A stretch of 64,000 nucleotides of DNA. Origin: Pedobacter indicus (GTDB taxonomy: Bacteria; Bacteroidota; Bacteroidia; Sphingobacteriales; Sphingobacteriaceae). The DNA is taken from positions 1,488,001 to 1,552,000 of the forward strand of contig NZ_QRGB01000001.1 in assembly GCF_003449035.1 (NCBI RefSeq), in the 5' to 3' direction. Below the pieces are notes generated by a model that saw nothing but the letters and a program-made list of their open reading frames with translations, searched no databases and was not told the DNA's origin. Shown one piece after another: positions 53,242 through 62,522 of this stretch (positions within the stretch are counted from its first letter, which is position 1; each line of letters begins with the position of its first letter). The translations under genes were made by a program, and so were the position numbers.

Positions 53242-53820
53242 ATGAAGAAAGCAGATTATGATGATAAAGCTCTGATTCTTGATATCCTTACTGAATCCTT
53301 TAAAAACAATCGAAGTGTAAATTATATCGCCAGTTCGTCTGGCAATAACGAAGACAAAGTCCGTGCGTTGATGGATTATTCCTTTGAAGTCTGTCGGCGG
53401 TTTGGTGATGTTTATCTTTCGGACGATAGGGAGGCTGTTGCCCTCGTTTTATATCCCGATCGGAAAAAAACGAATCTTTCAATGATTATGCTCGATGTTA
53501 AATTGGTTTTGAACTGCATTGGTATTGCTAATATCGGGAAAGCGTTAAAAAGGGAATCAAGCATAAAAAAGTTGCAGCCGCAAGTACCTATGTATTACCT
53601 ATGGTTTATTGGAGTACACCCAGACAAGCAAGGGCGGGGAATTGGGTCGCAATTAATGAATGAGCTTATCTTGGAAAGCCAGAAGATGAAGCGGCCTGTC
53701 TATCTCGAGACGTCTACGCTTACGAATATCCCATGGTATAAAAAGTTCGGATTTGATATTTATAACGAGTTGAACCTCTCGTATAATCTTTACTTTTTGA
53801 ATAGGGGATACGTTAGTTAG
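53242..53820 (+). CDS. GNAT family acetyltransferase
   Basis: A 192-residue GNAT enzyme with the acetyl-CoA-binding motif A GVHPDKQGRGIGSQLM and the C-terminal YLETSTLTNIPWYKKFGFDIY. Substrate unknown; relatives act on small molecules or protein N termini. It lies between the coupling protein and a LuxR-type regulator, from which it is separated by 6 bases, so the pair is probably a cargo operon. Confidence 0.88.
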   Translation: MKKADYDDKALILDILTESFKNNRSVNYIASSSGNNEDKVRALMDYSFEVCRRFGDVYLSDDREAVALVLYPDRKKTNLSMIMLDVKLVLNCIGIANIGKALKRESSIKKLQPQVPMYYLWFIGVHPDKQGRGIGSQLMNELILESQKMKRPVYLETSTLTNIPWYKKFGFDIYNELNLSYNLYFLNRGYVS

Positions 53821-53826
53821 GGCGAT

Positions 53827-54747
53827 ATGGAAGTATTTGGTACCGAGATGCTCCTGATAACATTCATTTTTGTTGTTCTGGAGTCCGTTATGTTCTTTTA
53901 TCAACTGATTTACTATCTGTCACGTCCTGAGGAGAAACAACGACTTTATTATCTTATTTTACTGTTGATCCTTATCGTGTACAACATTACGGGCGGATTG
54001 TTCCCTGATCCTGAAATCGCTCTGCCGATCGTAGCACAGAACAGTATTGCCTATGGTTGTGGATTCCTCATGGCCTCGTATTTTCCATTTTATTTTTACA
54101 AAGCCTTTGAGTTGAACTCGTTGAGGTTTCATGCCATCTACGGGGTTTTGCTATTCTTCCTTTTACCTTTTTTTATCTTTTTCGTAATCGTTTACTCTGT
54201 GGACAATAATCTGGATTTTGCGATCAAGAATGGGGTTGTCATCCCGTTCTTTTATTCGTTTGTCATTCTATGGCAAATCCTGAAAGCCATACGTATTAAG
54301 TTCAAAGATCGGAATGAGGAAAGTTTCATGGAGGTGTTGGCAATGTATGCTGCCGTGATTCCCTGGGCAGCCATGCCGCTTATCGCTTATTTCGATTGGG
54401 GGCAGCGTGTCGAAGTACTTTGTACCAACGGCGGGCTTATTGTTATCACGTTTATGTTTTTGTCCAAGTCCGTAAAGACCGCTCGTTTGGAGTATCAACA
54501 ATTATTGGAACTGAGTTTGAATGAAGATAAATCTTCGGTGTTTGACGAGAATAGTCAGAATTATAATCTTACCAATCGGGAGATAGAAATTGTTCAATTA
54601 CTACGTGAAGGAAACAAGTACCAAACGATCGCTGAAAAGCTATATATTTCCGAATCTACTGTTAAGACACACGTGCGGAATGTATATGATAAAACCGGTG
54701 TGTGTAATCGTGTCGAATTGGTCCATAAAATGGAACAAAGGGCTTAA
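53827..54747 (+). CDS. Membrane-anchored LuxR-family regulator
   Basis: A 306-residue protein. About seven hydrophobic segments fill the first 225 residues, followed by a LuxR/GerE HTH at the C terminus (LTNREIEIVQLLREGNKYQT, then IAEKLYISESTVKTHVRNVY). It seems to be a membrane sensor that binds DNA directly, a type frequent in Bacteroidota. No receiver domain is present. It may regulate the GNAT gene or the RteC gene, which starts about 160 bases on. Confidence 0.85.
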   Translation: MEVFGTEMLLITFIFVVLESVMFFYQLIYYLSRPEEKQRLYYLILLLILIVYNITGGLFPDPEIALPIVAQNSIAYGCGFLMASYFPFYFYKAFELNSLRFHAIYGVLLFFLLPFFIFFVIVYSVDNNLDFAIKNGVVIPFFYSFVILWQILKAIRIKFKDRNEESFMEVLAMYAAVIPWAAMPLIAYFDWGQRVEVLCTNGGLIVITFMFLSKSVKTARLEYQQLLELSLNEDKSSVFDENSQNYNLTNREIEIVQLLREGNKYQTIAEKLYISESTVKTHVRNVYDKTGVCNRVELVHKMEQRA

Positions 54748-54774
54748 ACAGTGTTTTATGCGTCTTTTAACTAC

Positions 54775-54818
54775 AAATACTACTTTTTAGGTATGTGAAT
54801 ACTCCTTAAAAAGTATTT
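54775..54818. repeat. Imperfect inverted repeat between luxR-like and rteC genes
   Basis: AAATACTACTTTTTAGG (54775-54791) pairs with CCTTAAAAAGTATTT (54804-54818), leaving a 12-base loop. It could terminate the regulator transcript or be an operator for rteC. Confidence 0.4.
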
Positions 54819-54909
54819 ACAACCGATTGCATTTTCGCCAGTTTTGGTTTCATATTCTATAACACTGGCTTCATCAAATTTTCCTGAAGCTTTAATTTAT
54901 GATGTCCCT

Positions 54910-55764
54910 ATGAAACAATTTTCTGACCGTTTGTATTATGCGCTTGAAACAGAATTATATGCCGTTTCACTAAAAGCAACCTCCGAGTGTCAACGATTAA
55001 AAGAAGCGATTGCCCTTAGTAAAAAAGCGATGGCGATTTTAAAGAAATACTTGAATGGGTATTTCTTTGGAACGATGGAAGAGGAGATCGAGTTCTTTAA
55101 ATGCATTAAACCAAGGTTTTATAGTAAATACATTTATTACATCAATATCTACAATTATGAAATCAAAAAACCAGTGGGTACGGATGCGGTTCTTAACGAA
55201 TTTATAAGAACGCAACTGGCGGATTTGAATAACTTTTTCGAACAAAACCAAGCTTTTTATCAATACTATAGATCTGGCTCTACCCATCTAGACCGTTGCT
55301 ATTTCACTCGGGAGAATTTTGATGCCTTTGCAGAACTGGATGATTTTCATGGTGATGAAAGTTTTTCAACAAGCCATGATTATAAGATATCCAAGCTGAT
55401 AGCGAATGAGCAATTTCAGGAGTTTCTGGTTTTAAAAAGTAAAGTCATTAACCAGGATTCAACGCTGAAGACCGATGTGCCGATCAAGTGGACAGGTAAC
55501 CAGTCTGACCTTGTGGAGCTTTTGTATGCATTGGTAGAGAGCGGATCATTCAACAATGGCGACATTCAGATCAAGAGCGTTATATCCTATTTTCAGAATA
55601 TCCTCCAGGTTGATCTGAAATACTATTATCACAAATTCACTGACATCTCGAACCGGAAAAAGGAGCGAACTGTTTTCTTGGATAAGTTGAAGACATCTCT
55701 GATCAGAAAGATGGATAGTAAGAATGAACTGAAGAAGCCGGAGTTGAAGAGGATAAGGTTTTAG
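54910..55764 (+). CDS. rteC: RteC domain protein
   Basis: A protein of about 284 residues with the RteC architecture: helical N terminus (RLYYALETELYAV), SKYIYYINIYNYEIKKPVG, then YYRSGSTHLDRCYFTRENFD and the C-terminal WTGNQSDLVELLYALVESG with DLKYYYHKF. In CTnDOT RteC activates excision genes; here no RteA/RteB pair is nearby, so input may come from the LuxR-type gene. The frame opens at 54844, but ATG 54910 matches the family start (MKQFSDRLYY). Confidence 0.85.
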   Translation: MKQFSDRLYYALETELYAVSLKATSECQRLKEAIALSKKAMAILKKYLNGYFFGTMEEEIEFFKCIKPRFYSKYIYYINIYNYEIKKPVGTDAVLNEFIRTQLADLNNFFEQNQAFYQYYRSGSTHLDRCYFTRENFDAFAELDDFHGDESFSTSHDYKISKLIANEQFQEFLVLKSKVINQDSTLKTDVPIKWTGNQSDLVELLYALVESGSFNNGDIQIKSVISYFQNILQVDLKYYYHKFTDISNRKKERTVFLDKLKTSLIRKMDSKNELKKPELKRIRF

Positions 55765-55807
55765 TGAGTAACTGAAAGCAGCAAGCCAATTGATTCTTCC
55801 AAGGTTA

Positions 55808-57565
55808 TTATTCGTCTTTCAAGACGTCTTTGCCGAACTCCATAAAAATATCTGGGGTTCGTGCTCTAATTTTATCCTTGACAAAAGCACTGAAAGGAAT
55901 TAAAGCATTCATTATGGATTTTTCAAGTTCAACTTTATTCCGGTGGCCTGAGTTGGGACGAACTTTACGTTTATCAATGAATTTTATATAAGCATGGATC
56001 AGGGATTCAAATAACCCTCGTTGTTGGAGCTTCTCAGAATACAAGATCAAAAAGTCGATCTCAATGATTAAAAGATCTTTTATTCGATGCTTATTAGATC
56101 GAAGAATCTCGTGTTTTTCGATCTCAGACCAAAACCATTGATTCATCAAGTAATTAATTCCTGGCGTTGTCAACGCTAATTCGGAGACGATTAGGATCGG
56201 AAATACTCTTATGTTTTTTGACGAGCAATGCTTATCATATTCAGCTCCATCAGAAAAGAGTATCTGGATTCTTTCTGCAAGTTGCGCTATCGCTTTTTTC
56301 TCATTGTCGTCTTCATTAAATAGATATTTCGATTTAAGTTCCCTCTCAATTATTTCGTAAGAAAAGGATTGTTTGGAATTGCCGGTAAGCATACTCCCTT
56401 TTACTTCAAATATAAAAGCCTTATTGCCATTTCTGACATAGAAATCGGGTTCAGTATCAATATGATATTTAGCAATAATGTCTTCTCCTGATATTCTGAA
56501 ATAAGACGTTTTCTCAAAAATTTTGTTAAGTATTTTGTAACTTAGATACTTTTCAATGTAATCATAGGTATATAATGAAAAGAAATCTCGATATCTCGGA
56601 TTGAGATTGATATTTTTTTCTGCCAACCTTAATAACTCGAAGAACATGGAATTATGAACCCTGTTCACTGCTAAAACCTTGTCTAAAATCAAATAATTGT
56701 CCTCTTCAACTCTGAAAAGTGGCCTAGATCTGGCGTGCAGAAAATCTGTAGTTGTTCGGTATGTGTATTCATCGACCAAAGACAAGTAATCCAAGAATTT
56801 TCTTGACTTTTCCTTGTCTTCTGATCCATTAAGATTTAAATAATTTAATCCAGAATGGTTGCCAGTTGCAATAGCATGACTTGTAATAGGAAGAATACCC
56901 TTAAGATAATCGCGCCAAGTATCTACTCCATATTGTTGTAAAAAAAGTGCTAACAAGTCTGGATGAGATTCTACTAAGAAAGTTAGGCAATAATATGATT
57001 TAATAAAATTCACAACTAAAAGCTCTACCGCTTCAAAGTGATTAAGATCGTGATAGGAGATCAAAAGAGTTAGGGTGACTCTTCCTAAGTAATCAACGAT
57101 ATCAGGAGATTCATCTCTACTCACTGTTGCAAAAATTCCATCTGATTTCTCACCGTAAATTTCATTAATTGCAAGATAAATGTCAAAGAGCTCCTTCTCA
57201 GAATGAAAATTATCTAACGTTTTATCACCTTGATTATTGGATTTTAAGATCAATTCTAGAAGGGTAAGATTACTCCAGATATTAATTGTTACTAATCCTC
57301 TAGGATCTATGCCTTGATCGGCATAGGCTGTAGCAATTTTCTGAAAAACCTTATTTGCATATTCAGCATTCTCGATTGAAAACCAATCTCCGATAACCTT
57401 TTCGATGGAATATTCAGTTTCAGTTCTTGCTAAATGATTGAGTCGAGTTAGAACCTTTGCCCATGTATTCTTATCTAATACAGAAAGGTCCACATCATTG
57501 ATGTCCTTCTTAGCTCCATAAACCTGAGAATAAGTAGTAACTAATGACCTGTTGACATTTAACAT
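55808..57565 (-). CDS. Putative PD-(D/E)XK nuclease, inverted within the transfer region
   Basis: A 585-residue protein that I do not recognise as a whole. Residues 372-391 read EPDFYVRNGNKAFIFEVKGS, a PD-(D/E)XK active site (Asp374, Glu387, Lys389) on a beta hairpin. The N-terminal 330 residues are helical and the C terminus (about 480-585) is also helical. It is the only minus-strand gene in this part, is AT-rich, and separates rteC from the tra operon, so it is a recent insertion. Single-gene nucleases of this kind are often anti-phage systems, but no homologue is known to me. Confidence 0.6.
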   Translation of the reverse strand: MLNVNRSLVTTYSQVYGAKKDINDVDLSVLDKNTWAKVLTRLNHLARTETEYSIEKVIGDWFSIENAEYANKVFQKIATAYADQGIDPRGLVTINIWSNLTLLELILKSNNQGDKTLDNFHSEKELFDIYLAINEIYGEKSDGIFATVSRDESPDIVDYLGRVTLTLLISYHDLNHFEAVELLVVNFIKSYYCLTFLVESHPDLLALFLQQYGVDTWRDYLKGILPITSHAIATGNHSGLNYLNLNGSEDKEKSRKFLDYLSLVDEYTYRTTTDFLHARSRPLFRVEEDNYLILDKVLAVNRVHNSMFFELLRLAEKNINLNPRYRDFFSLYTYDYIEKYLSYKILNKIFEKTSYFRISGEDIIAKYHIDTEPDFYVRNGNKAFIFEVKGSMLTGNSKQSFSYEIIERELKSKYLFNEDDNEKKAIAQLAERIQILFSDGAEYDKHCSSKNIRVFPILIVSELALTTPGINYLMNQWFWSEIEKHEILRSNKHRIKDLLIIEIDFLILYSEKLQQRGLFESLIHAYIKFIDKRKVRPNSGHRNKVELEKSIMNALIPFSAFVKDKIRARTPDIFMEFGKDVLKDE

Positions 57566-57739
57566 TTGAATTCGTTTGGATATGCTAAGATAACAGAAAG
57601 TCTGTATTGCTTAGAGCTTTTCAAGTGCTATGATGATCTGAAATAACACATCTCACCCTAAAGGTGTGGATTACTAACCAATACGATTTCCACTTTTGCC
57701 TTCAGTTCAGCAATGGAGCTGTTCTGTAAACTGAAGGTT

Positions 57740-58003
57740 ATGTTAACAACAATTTCCTGGCTGCAGTACCTGCAAGCCTTGGCGATTCTCATCGCCGGTT
57801 ACTACTCTGTCGTCATCCTGCTTTATTACCGCATTGAAATGTTCTCACTTTTCCAGCGGTTTAAAAACGGAAAGCAAAAAGGTAATCCGTTTCCCAAAAA
57901 TAACAAAGTAATGGGAGCGGCAGTGTATGACGAAGACGCAGAAAGCATTGATTCCGATGCTCTCGAGTTCCCTTCACTAGAAACCTCCGAAGAAAACCAT
58001 TAA
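57740..58003 (+). CDS. Small membrane protein at the head of the tra operon
   Basis: A protein of about 87 residues with one membrane segment (LQYLQALAILIAGYYSVVIL) and an acidic C-terminal tail (DEDAESIDSDALEF). A similar small gene often precedes traE in Bacteroidota ICEs; function unknown. ATG 57740 is chosen over 57713 because the latter adds a poor N terminus. TraE follows after 11 bases. Confidence 0.6.
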   Translation: MLTTISWLQYLQALAILIAGYYSVVILLYYRIEMFSLFQRFKNGKQKGNPFPKNNKVMGAAVYDEDAESIDSDALEFPSLETSEENH

Positions 58004-58014
58004 TCAACATCAAC

Positions 58015-58350
58015 ATGAAATTAAATTCAAATCCAATGAAAATGTCCAACAAAAAAATATTCACCATTATCACAACCGTTCTTTTGGTATTCACAGCAGG
58101 AAGCCTTTTCGCACAAGACGGAAATGCGGGGATCAGCGAAGCTGCTAATAAAGTAAAAGGTTATTTCTCGACAGGTACAGACCTTATGTATGCTATAGGC
58201 GCGGTATCGGGATTGATCGGGGCTGTCAAGGTATTCCAGAAATGGAATGCCGGAGATCATGATACCGGAAAGGTTGCTGCCGCTTGGTTTGGCAGCTGCG
58301 TATTCCTGGTTGTAGTGGCAACAGTTTTACAATCATTCTTTGGGGTATAA
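58015..58350 (+). CDS. traE: TraE-like (DUF4134) conjugative pilin-type protein
   Basis: A 111-residue protein with a signal segment (IFTIITTVLLVFTAGSLFAQ), then GISEAANKVKGYFSTGTDLM, YAIGAVSGLIGAVKVFQKWN and a second membrane segment. This is the DUF4134/TraE family of CTnDOT-type elements, regarded as the VirB2-like pilin component. An alternative ATG at 58036 would remove seven residues. TraF follows after 2 bases. Confidence 0.85.
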   Translation: MKLNSNPMKMSNKKIFTIITTVLLVFTAGSLFAQDGNAGISEAANKVKGYFSTGTDLMYAIGAVSGLIGAVKVFQKWNAGDHDTGKVAAAWFGSCVFLVVVATVLQSFFGV

Positions 58351-58352
58351 AT

Positions 58353-58715
58353 ATGGCGAGTATCTATAAAATCAATAAAGGGATCAATAAACCGATCGAA
58401 TTCAAAGGGTTCAAGGCGCAGTACATTACCTATTTGGGTATTGGACTGGTAATCCTCCTCTTGCTTTTTGCGATTCTGTACATTATGGGAATCAATTTAT
58501 ACATCTGTATTCTTGTTGTTGGAGGCTTGGGCGTTGGATTGTTTCTAACGGTATTTCGTTTAAGTCTCCAATATGGTGAACATGGACTGTTGAAAAGATT
58601 GGCGAGAAAATACATTCCCGAATATATTAGGTTCCGATCACGTCGTCTTTTTTTTAATCTGGATTCTCATCTAAAAAATGATAAAGGAAGGAGGGGTGAT
58701 GGCGAAGCCGATTGA
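58353..58715 (+). CDS. traF: TraF-like (DUF4133) conjugation protein
   Basis: A protein of about 120 residues with the DUF4133 pattern: SIYKINKGINKPIEFKGFKA, two adjacent membrane segments (IGLVILLLLFAILYI, ICILVVGGLGVGLFL), then EHGLLKRLARKYIPEYIRFR. It corresponds to VirB3. The longer frame from 58284 lies within traE and is not used. Its last 17 bases overlap traG. Confidence 0.86.
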   Translation: MASIYKINKGINKPIEFKGFKAQYITYLGIGLVILLLLFAILYIMGINLYICILVVGGLGVGLFLTVFRLSLQYGEHGLLKRLARKYIPEYIRFRSRRLFFNLDSHLKNDKGRRGDGEAD

Positions 58716-61179
58716 CATCGAGAAAATAATGCCGATTTATAAGGTTGAAAATGATGTACTGGTTTCAACAACCGGGGATATCACGATCGGGTTTGAAATC
58801 GAGCTCCCGGAGATATTCTCACTTTCGAATAGCGAGTATGAGGCATTGCACCAGACATGGATAAAAGCGATACGGGTATTACCCCAGCATAGCTGCTTTC
58901 ATAAGCAGGATTGGTTTGTGAAAGATGCTTATAAACCCGCTTTCGATAAGCAACCGACCAAGGATTCTATGAGTTTTCTGTCAAGAAGCAGTGAACGGTT
59001 CTTCAATGAACGTCCGTTTTTGAACCATGCATGCTATGTTTTTCTCACTAAAAAGGCAAAGGGTAGGCGCCAGTCGACTTCAGCTGTTTCCAGTTTATTC
59101 CGCAGGTCAGTAGTTCCTTCCGAGATGTTAGAGACGGAAACTGTTAACGATTTCGTAGACAAAGCGAATCAATTTCAAAGGATATTGTTAGATAGCGGCT
59201 TAGTAAAAGTTGCACAGCTAAATACGGATCAGTTGATTGGAACGAAGAAGGAAAGCGGAATATTAGAACGTTATCACTTTTTGCAAGATGGTAGTCAGTC
59301 ACGATCGATCACGGACATCCATTTAAAAGATGGGATCCGGGTTGGAGATAAACGGTGCCAACTGTTCAGTCTGGTTGATGTTGAAAACCTGCCGTCTCTT
59401 TGTGGAGCTCGAATCACCTATGATCGATATAGCACTGACCGAACAAAGTGCAGTGTAGGCTTCGTTTCACCATTGGGGCAACTGCTCAACTGCAACCACA
59501 TTTTTAACCAATACATTTTTATTGATGATCAGTCTAAAACCTTAAAAAGGTTGGAATCGAAACGGTTGAGGTTACAGTCCCTATCCGCCTATTCAAGAGA
59601 GAACGCAGTTGGCCGAGACGCCACTCAGGATTTTCTGAACGAAGCGGTCAGTCAGCAACGCTTACCGGTCAAGTCGCATTTAAATCTTTTAGCCTGGAGT
59701 GACAACCCTGCGGATAGAAAGCCATTAAAGACGATGATTTCATCCGCTCTGGCACAGATGGACGCGACTCCGAAACAGGAAACGGATGGTGCCCCTCAGA
59801 TTTGGTGGGCAGGTATACCGGGCAATGCAGCGGAGTTTCCAATGAACGATACATTTGATACCTTTCTCGAACAAGCATGCTGTTTTCTGAATATGGAGAC
59901 AGGCTATAGGACATCGATCAGTCCGATAGGTATCAGATTGGGCGATCGGTTGACCGGTAGACCAGTGCACGTCGATATTTCAGATGAACCCATGGAACGA
60001 GGGGTTTGCACGAACCGCAACAAGTTCATTTTGGGTCCCTCTGGGTCAGGAAAGTCTTTCTTTACCAACCACATGTTACGAAGCTATTATGAGCAGGGTG
60101 CGCACGTTTTATTGGTGGACGTGGGACACAGCTATAAAGGCTTATGCGATCTTGTTGGAGGTTATTACTTTACCTATGATGAAAGGAGCCCCATCCGTTT
60201 CAACCCCTTTTACATCAGTCCCGGCGATACGTTGGATACAGAAAAGAAGGAAAGTCTGAAGAGCTTGATCCTTGCATTGTGGAAAAAAGAGGATGAGGTG
60301 CTGGAAAGGCCAGAATATGTGGCCCTATCCAATGCGCTGCAAGGCTACTATGAAAAGTTGGATAGGGAACTCGATCTGTATCCTTGCTTTAATACTTTCT
60401 ACGATTATCTCAGGTCAGATTTTGCCGAGCAGCTTAAAACCGATAATGTAAAGGAAAGACATTTTGATCTGGACAATCTGCTCTATGTTTTGAGACCATT
60501 CTATAAGGATGGTGAGTTTGGCTATCTGCTCAATGCAACAGAGAATCTTGAATTATTGAATGAGCGGTTTATCGTATTCGAATTGGATAACATCAAAGAT
60601 CACCCGATACTTTTCCCCGTTGTGACGCTGATTATTATGGAAACCTTTATCAGCAAGATGCGGAAACTGAAAGGGGTTCGTAAGATGATCCTGATTGAGG
60701 AAGCATGGAAGGCGATCGCCAAAGAGGGGATGGCCGAATATATCAAATACCTTTTTAAAACGGTTCGTAAATTCTTTGGAGAGGCAATTATCGTTACCCA
60801 AGAGGTAGAGGATGTAATCAGTTCTCCGATAGTCAAAGAGACCATCATCAATAACTCCGATTGTAAAATTCTGTTGGATCAGAGCAAATACCAAAACAAA
60901 TTCGACATGATACAGGAGTTGTTGGGCTTAACCGAAAAGGAAAAAGTACAGGTTCTTTCTGTCAATAAATCGAACGATCCAAAACGTCGGTATAAAGAGG
61001 TGTTTATCAGTCTCGGAGGACAATTGAGCAAGGTCTACAGAACGGAAGTCAGCCTTGAGGAATACTTAGCCTATACAACGGAAGAAAGCGAGAAGATGAA
61101 GGTGCAACAGTATGCCGAAAAATACGGGAGTATGGAAAAGGGGATAGCTATCCTAGCAAATGAACTGAAAAACGAATAG
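58699..61179 (+). CDS. traG: TraG-like conjugation ATPase (VirB4 family)
   Basis: A VirB4-type ATPase of about 826 residues that powers assembly of the conjugative channel. Walker A is GPSGSGKSFFTNHML (about residue 445) and Walker B RKMILIEEAWKAI, followed by FGEAIIVTQEVEDV. The start at 58699 is fixed by a strong ribosome site AAGGAGG at 58685-58691; the ATG at 58678 lies before it. N-terminal half matches the CTnDOT TraG family (IDIEKIMPIYKVENDVLVS). Confidence 0.93.
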   Translation: MAKPIDIEKIMPIYKVENDVLVSTTGDITIGFEIELPEIFSLSNSEYEALHQTWIKAIRVLPQHSCFHKQDWFVKDAYKPAFDKQPTKDSMSFLSRSSERFFNERPFLNHACYVFLTKKAKGRRQSTSAVSSLFRRSVVPSEMLETETVNDFVDKANQFQRILLDSGLVKVAQLNTDQLIGTKKESGILERYHFLQDGSQSRSITDIHLKDGIRVGDKRCQLFSLVDVENLPSLCGARITYDRYSTDRTKCSVGFVSPLGQLLNCNHIFNQYIFIDDQSKTLKRLESKRLRLQSLSAYSRENAVGRDATQDFLNEAVSQQRLPVKSHLNLLAWSDNPADRKPLKTMISSALAQMDATPKQETDGAPQIWWAGIPGNAAEFPMNDTFDTFLEQACCFLNMETGYRTSISPIGIRLGDRLTGRPVHVDISDEPMERGVCTNRNKFILGPSGSGKSFFTNHMLRSYYEQGAHVLLVDVGHSYKGLCDLVGGYYFTYDERSPIRFNPFYISPGDTLDTEKKESLKSLILALWKKEDEVLERPEYVALSNALQGYYEKLDRELDLYPCFNTFYDYLRSDFAEQLKTDNVKERHFDLDNLLYVLRPFYKDGEFGYLLNATENLELLNERFIVFELDNIKDHPILFPVVTLIIMETFISKMRKLKGVRKMILIEEAWKAIAKEGMAEYIKYLFKTVRKFFGEAIIVTQEVEDVISSPIVKETIINNSDCKILLDQSKYQNKFDMIQELLGLTEKEKVQVLSVNKSNDPKRRYKEVFISLGGQLSKVYRTEVSLEEYLAYTTEESEKMKVQQYAEKYGSMEKGIAILANELKNE

Positions 61180-61195
61180 TAAATAAATATTCAAT

Positions 61196-61885
61196 ATGAA
61201 GAAATTAATGATTTATATGCCTGCAAGTATGATCGTGCTTATGGTTTCCTTGCCATCACAAAAAGCAAATGCACAACTGGCGATCATGGAGGTAATCAAA
61301 GCAGGGGTTAAAAAAGTGATCAAAGCCGTGGATCTAAAAATTCAGCGAATGCAGAATGAGACCATCTGGTTGCAGAACGCACAGAAAGTAATGGAAAACC
61401 AATTATCTAAGGTCAAACTGGGTGAGATAGCAAAGTGGACGGAAAAGCAAAAGGAGCTTTATAGTAAATACTATACGGATTTGTGGAAGGTGAAGGCTGC
61501 AATCACTTACTATCAACGGATTAAGGACATCACGAGAAAGCAGGTGATGCTTGTTGAAGAATATAAGAAAGCTTGGGACTTGGCCAGTCAAGACAAAAAT
61601 TTCACCAGCAGCGACTTGGACTATATGAAAAGTGTCTACACCGGTATTTTAAAAGATAGTGCTAAGAACCTAGATCAAATATTGCTGGTTGTAAACTCCT
61701 TCAAGACACAAATGAGCGACGCCAAACGATTGGAGCTTATTAACGCTGCTGCAGATCGGATCGAAACGAACTTTACGGATCTCCGTCAGTTCAATTCGAA
61801 TAATATTCTGATGAGTCTGCAGCGGTCAAAAACCTTGACAGAAGTAAAGCAAGTTCAGGAACTGTATGGTATTGAAGTGGATTGA
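61196..61885 (+). CDS. traI: TraI-like conjugal transfer protein
   Basis: A 229-residue exported protein: signal peptide (MIVLMVSLPSQKANAQ) and a helical mature part with MQNETIWLQNAQKVMENQLS, YYQRIKDITRKQVMLVEEYK and the repeat-like end RLELINAAADRIETNFTDLR. This matches the TraI group of Bacteroidota transfer operons (VirB5-like position). It lies 16 bases after traG. Two related helical exported proteins follow. Confidence 0.75.
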   Translation: MKKLMIYMPASMIVLMVSLPSQKANAQLAIMEVIKAGVKKVIKAVDLKIQRMQNETIWLQNAQKVMENQLSKVKLGEIAKWTEKQKELYSKYYTDLWKVKAAITYYQRIKDITRKQVMLVEEYKKAWDLASQDKNFTSSDLDYMKSVYTGILKDSAKNLDQILLVVNSFKTQMSDAKRLELINAAADRIETNFTDLRQFNSNNILMSLQRSKTLTEVKQVQELYGIEVD

Positions 61886-61886
61886 T

Positions 61887-62522
61887 ATGAGATGGATTGC
61901 AAGTATCGCTTTGGTGATTTTGTCTTACCAAGGCCAAGCACAGACATGGAACGAATTCTTTAAGCAGAAATCAACGCAGAAGGAATACCTCCTTGAGCAG
62001 TTGGCAGCCATGAAGTTATATGCAGAATACGCAAAGGACGGTTACGATATTGCTAGCACCGGTGTCAATTTGATTAAAGATTTCAGGAATGGCGAGTTCC
62101 ATCTTCATAACGTTTTCTTTACTTCTTTATCATTGATTAACCCTAAAATTTCAAATATGTCTGAAATCAAAAACATCGTTCATTGGGAAATTGCGATTCA
62201 GGATGGCTTCAAGTCGCTGACATCCGAAATGATGAGGGAGAAAGACCGGGCTTATGTCAAAGAGGTCCGTGACCAAGTTTTGGAGAGTTGCAGGTCTGAT
62301 CTAGATCAGTTGCTTCTGGTTATTTCCGAAGGGACGTTGGAGATGCGGGATGCAGAGCGTTTGGAAAGAATCCTGGAGATCCATCAGAGAATGGAAGGGA
62401 GGTTTCAGTTTTCCCGATCTTTTATTCGCAAGGTCAAGACGCTGAAAATGAATGAAGATCAGGAAAAGCGGGATATCCACGTTCTGAGGAATGTTTATGA
62501 AAATTTAAAGAATCGAAGATGA
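61887..62522 (+). CDS. Exported helical conjugal transfer protein
   Basis: A protein of about 211 residues with a signal peptide (WIASIALVILSYQGQAQ) and the same overall plan as its neighbours: EQLAAMKLYAEYAKDGYDIA, NGEFHLHNVFFTSLSLINP, then a late DAERLERILEIHQRMEGRF. The following gene has a matching layout, so the two are paralogues within the operon. ATG at 61887, one base after traI's stop, is preferred to 61866. Likely periplasmic part of the transfer channel. Confidence 0.7.
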   Translation: MRWIASIALVILSYQGQAQTWNEFFKQKSTQKEYLLEQLAAMKLYAEYAKDGYDIASTGVNLIKDFRNGEFHLHNVFFTSLSLINPKISNMSEIKNIVHWEIAIQDGFKSLTSEMMREKDRAYVKEVRDQVLESCRSDLDQLLLVISEGTLEMRDAERLERILEIHQRMEGRFQFSRSFIRKVKTLKMNEDQEKRDIHVLRNVYENLKNRR

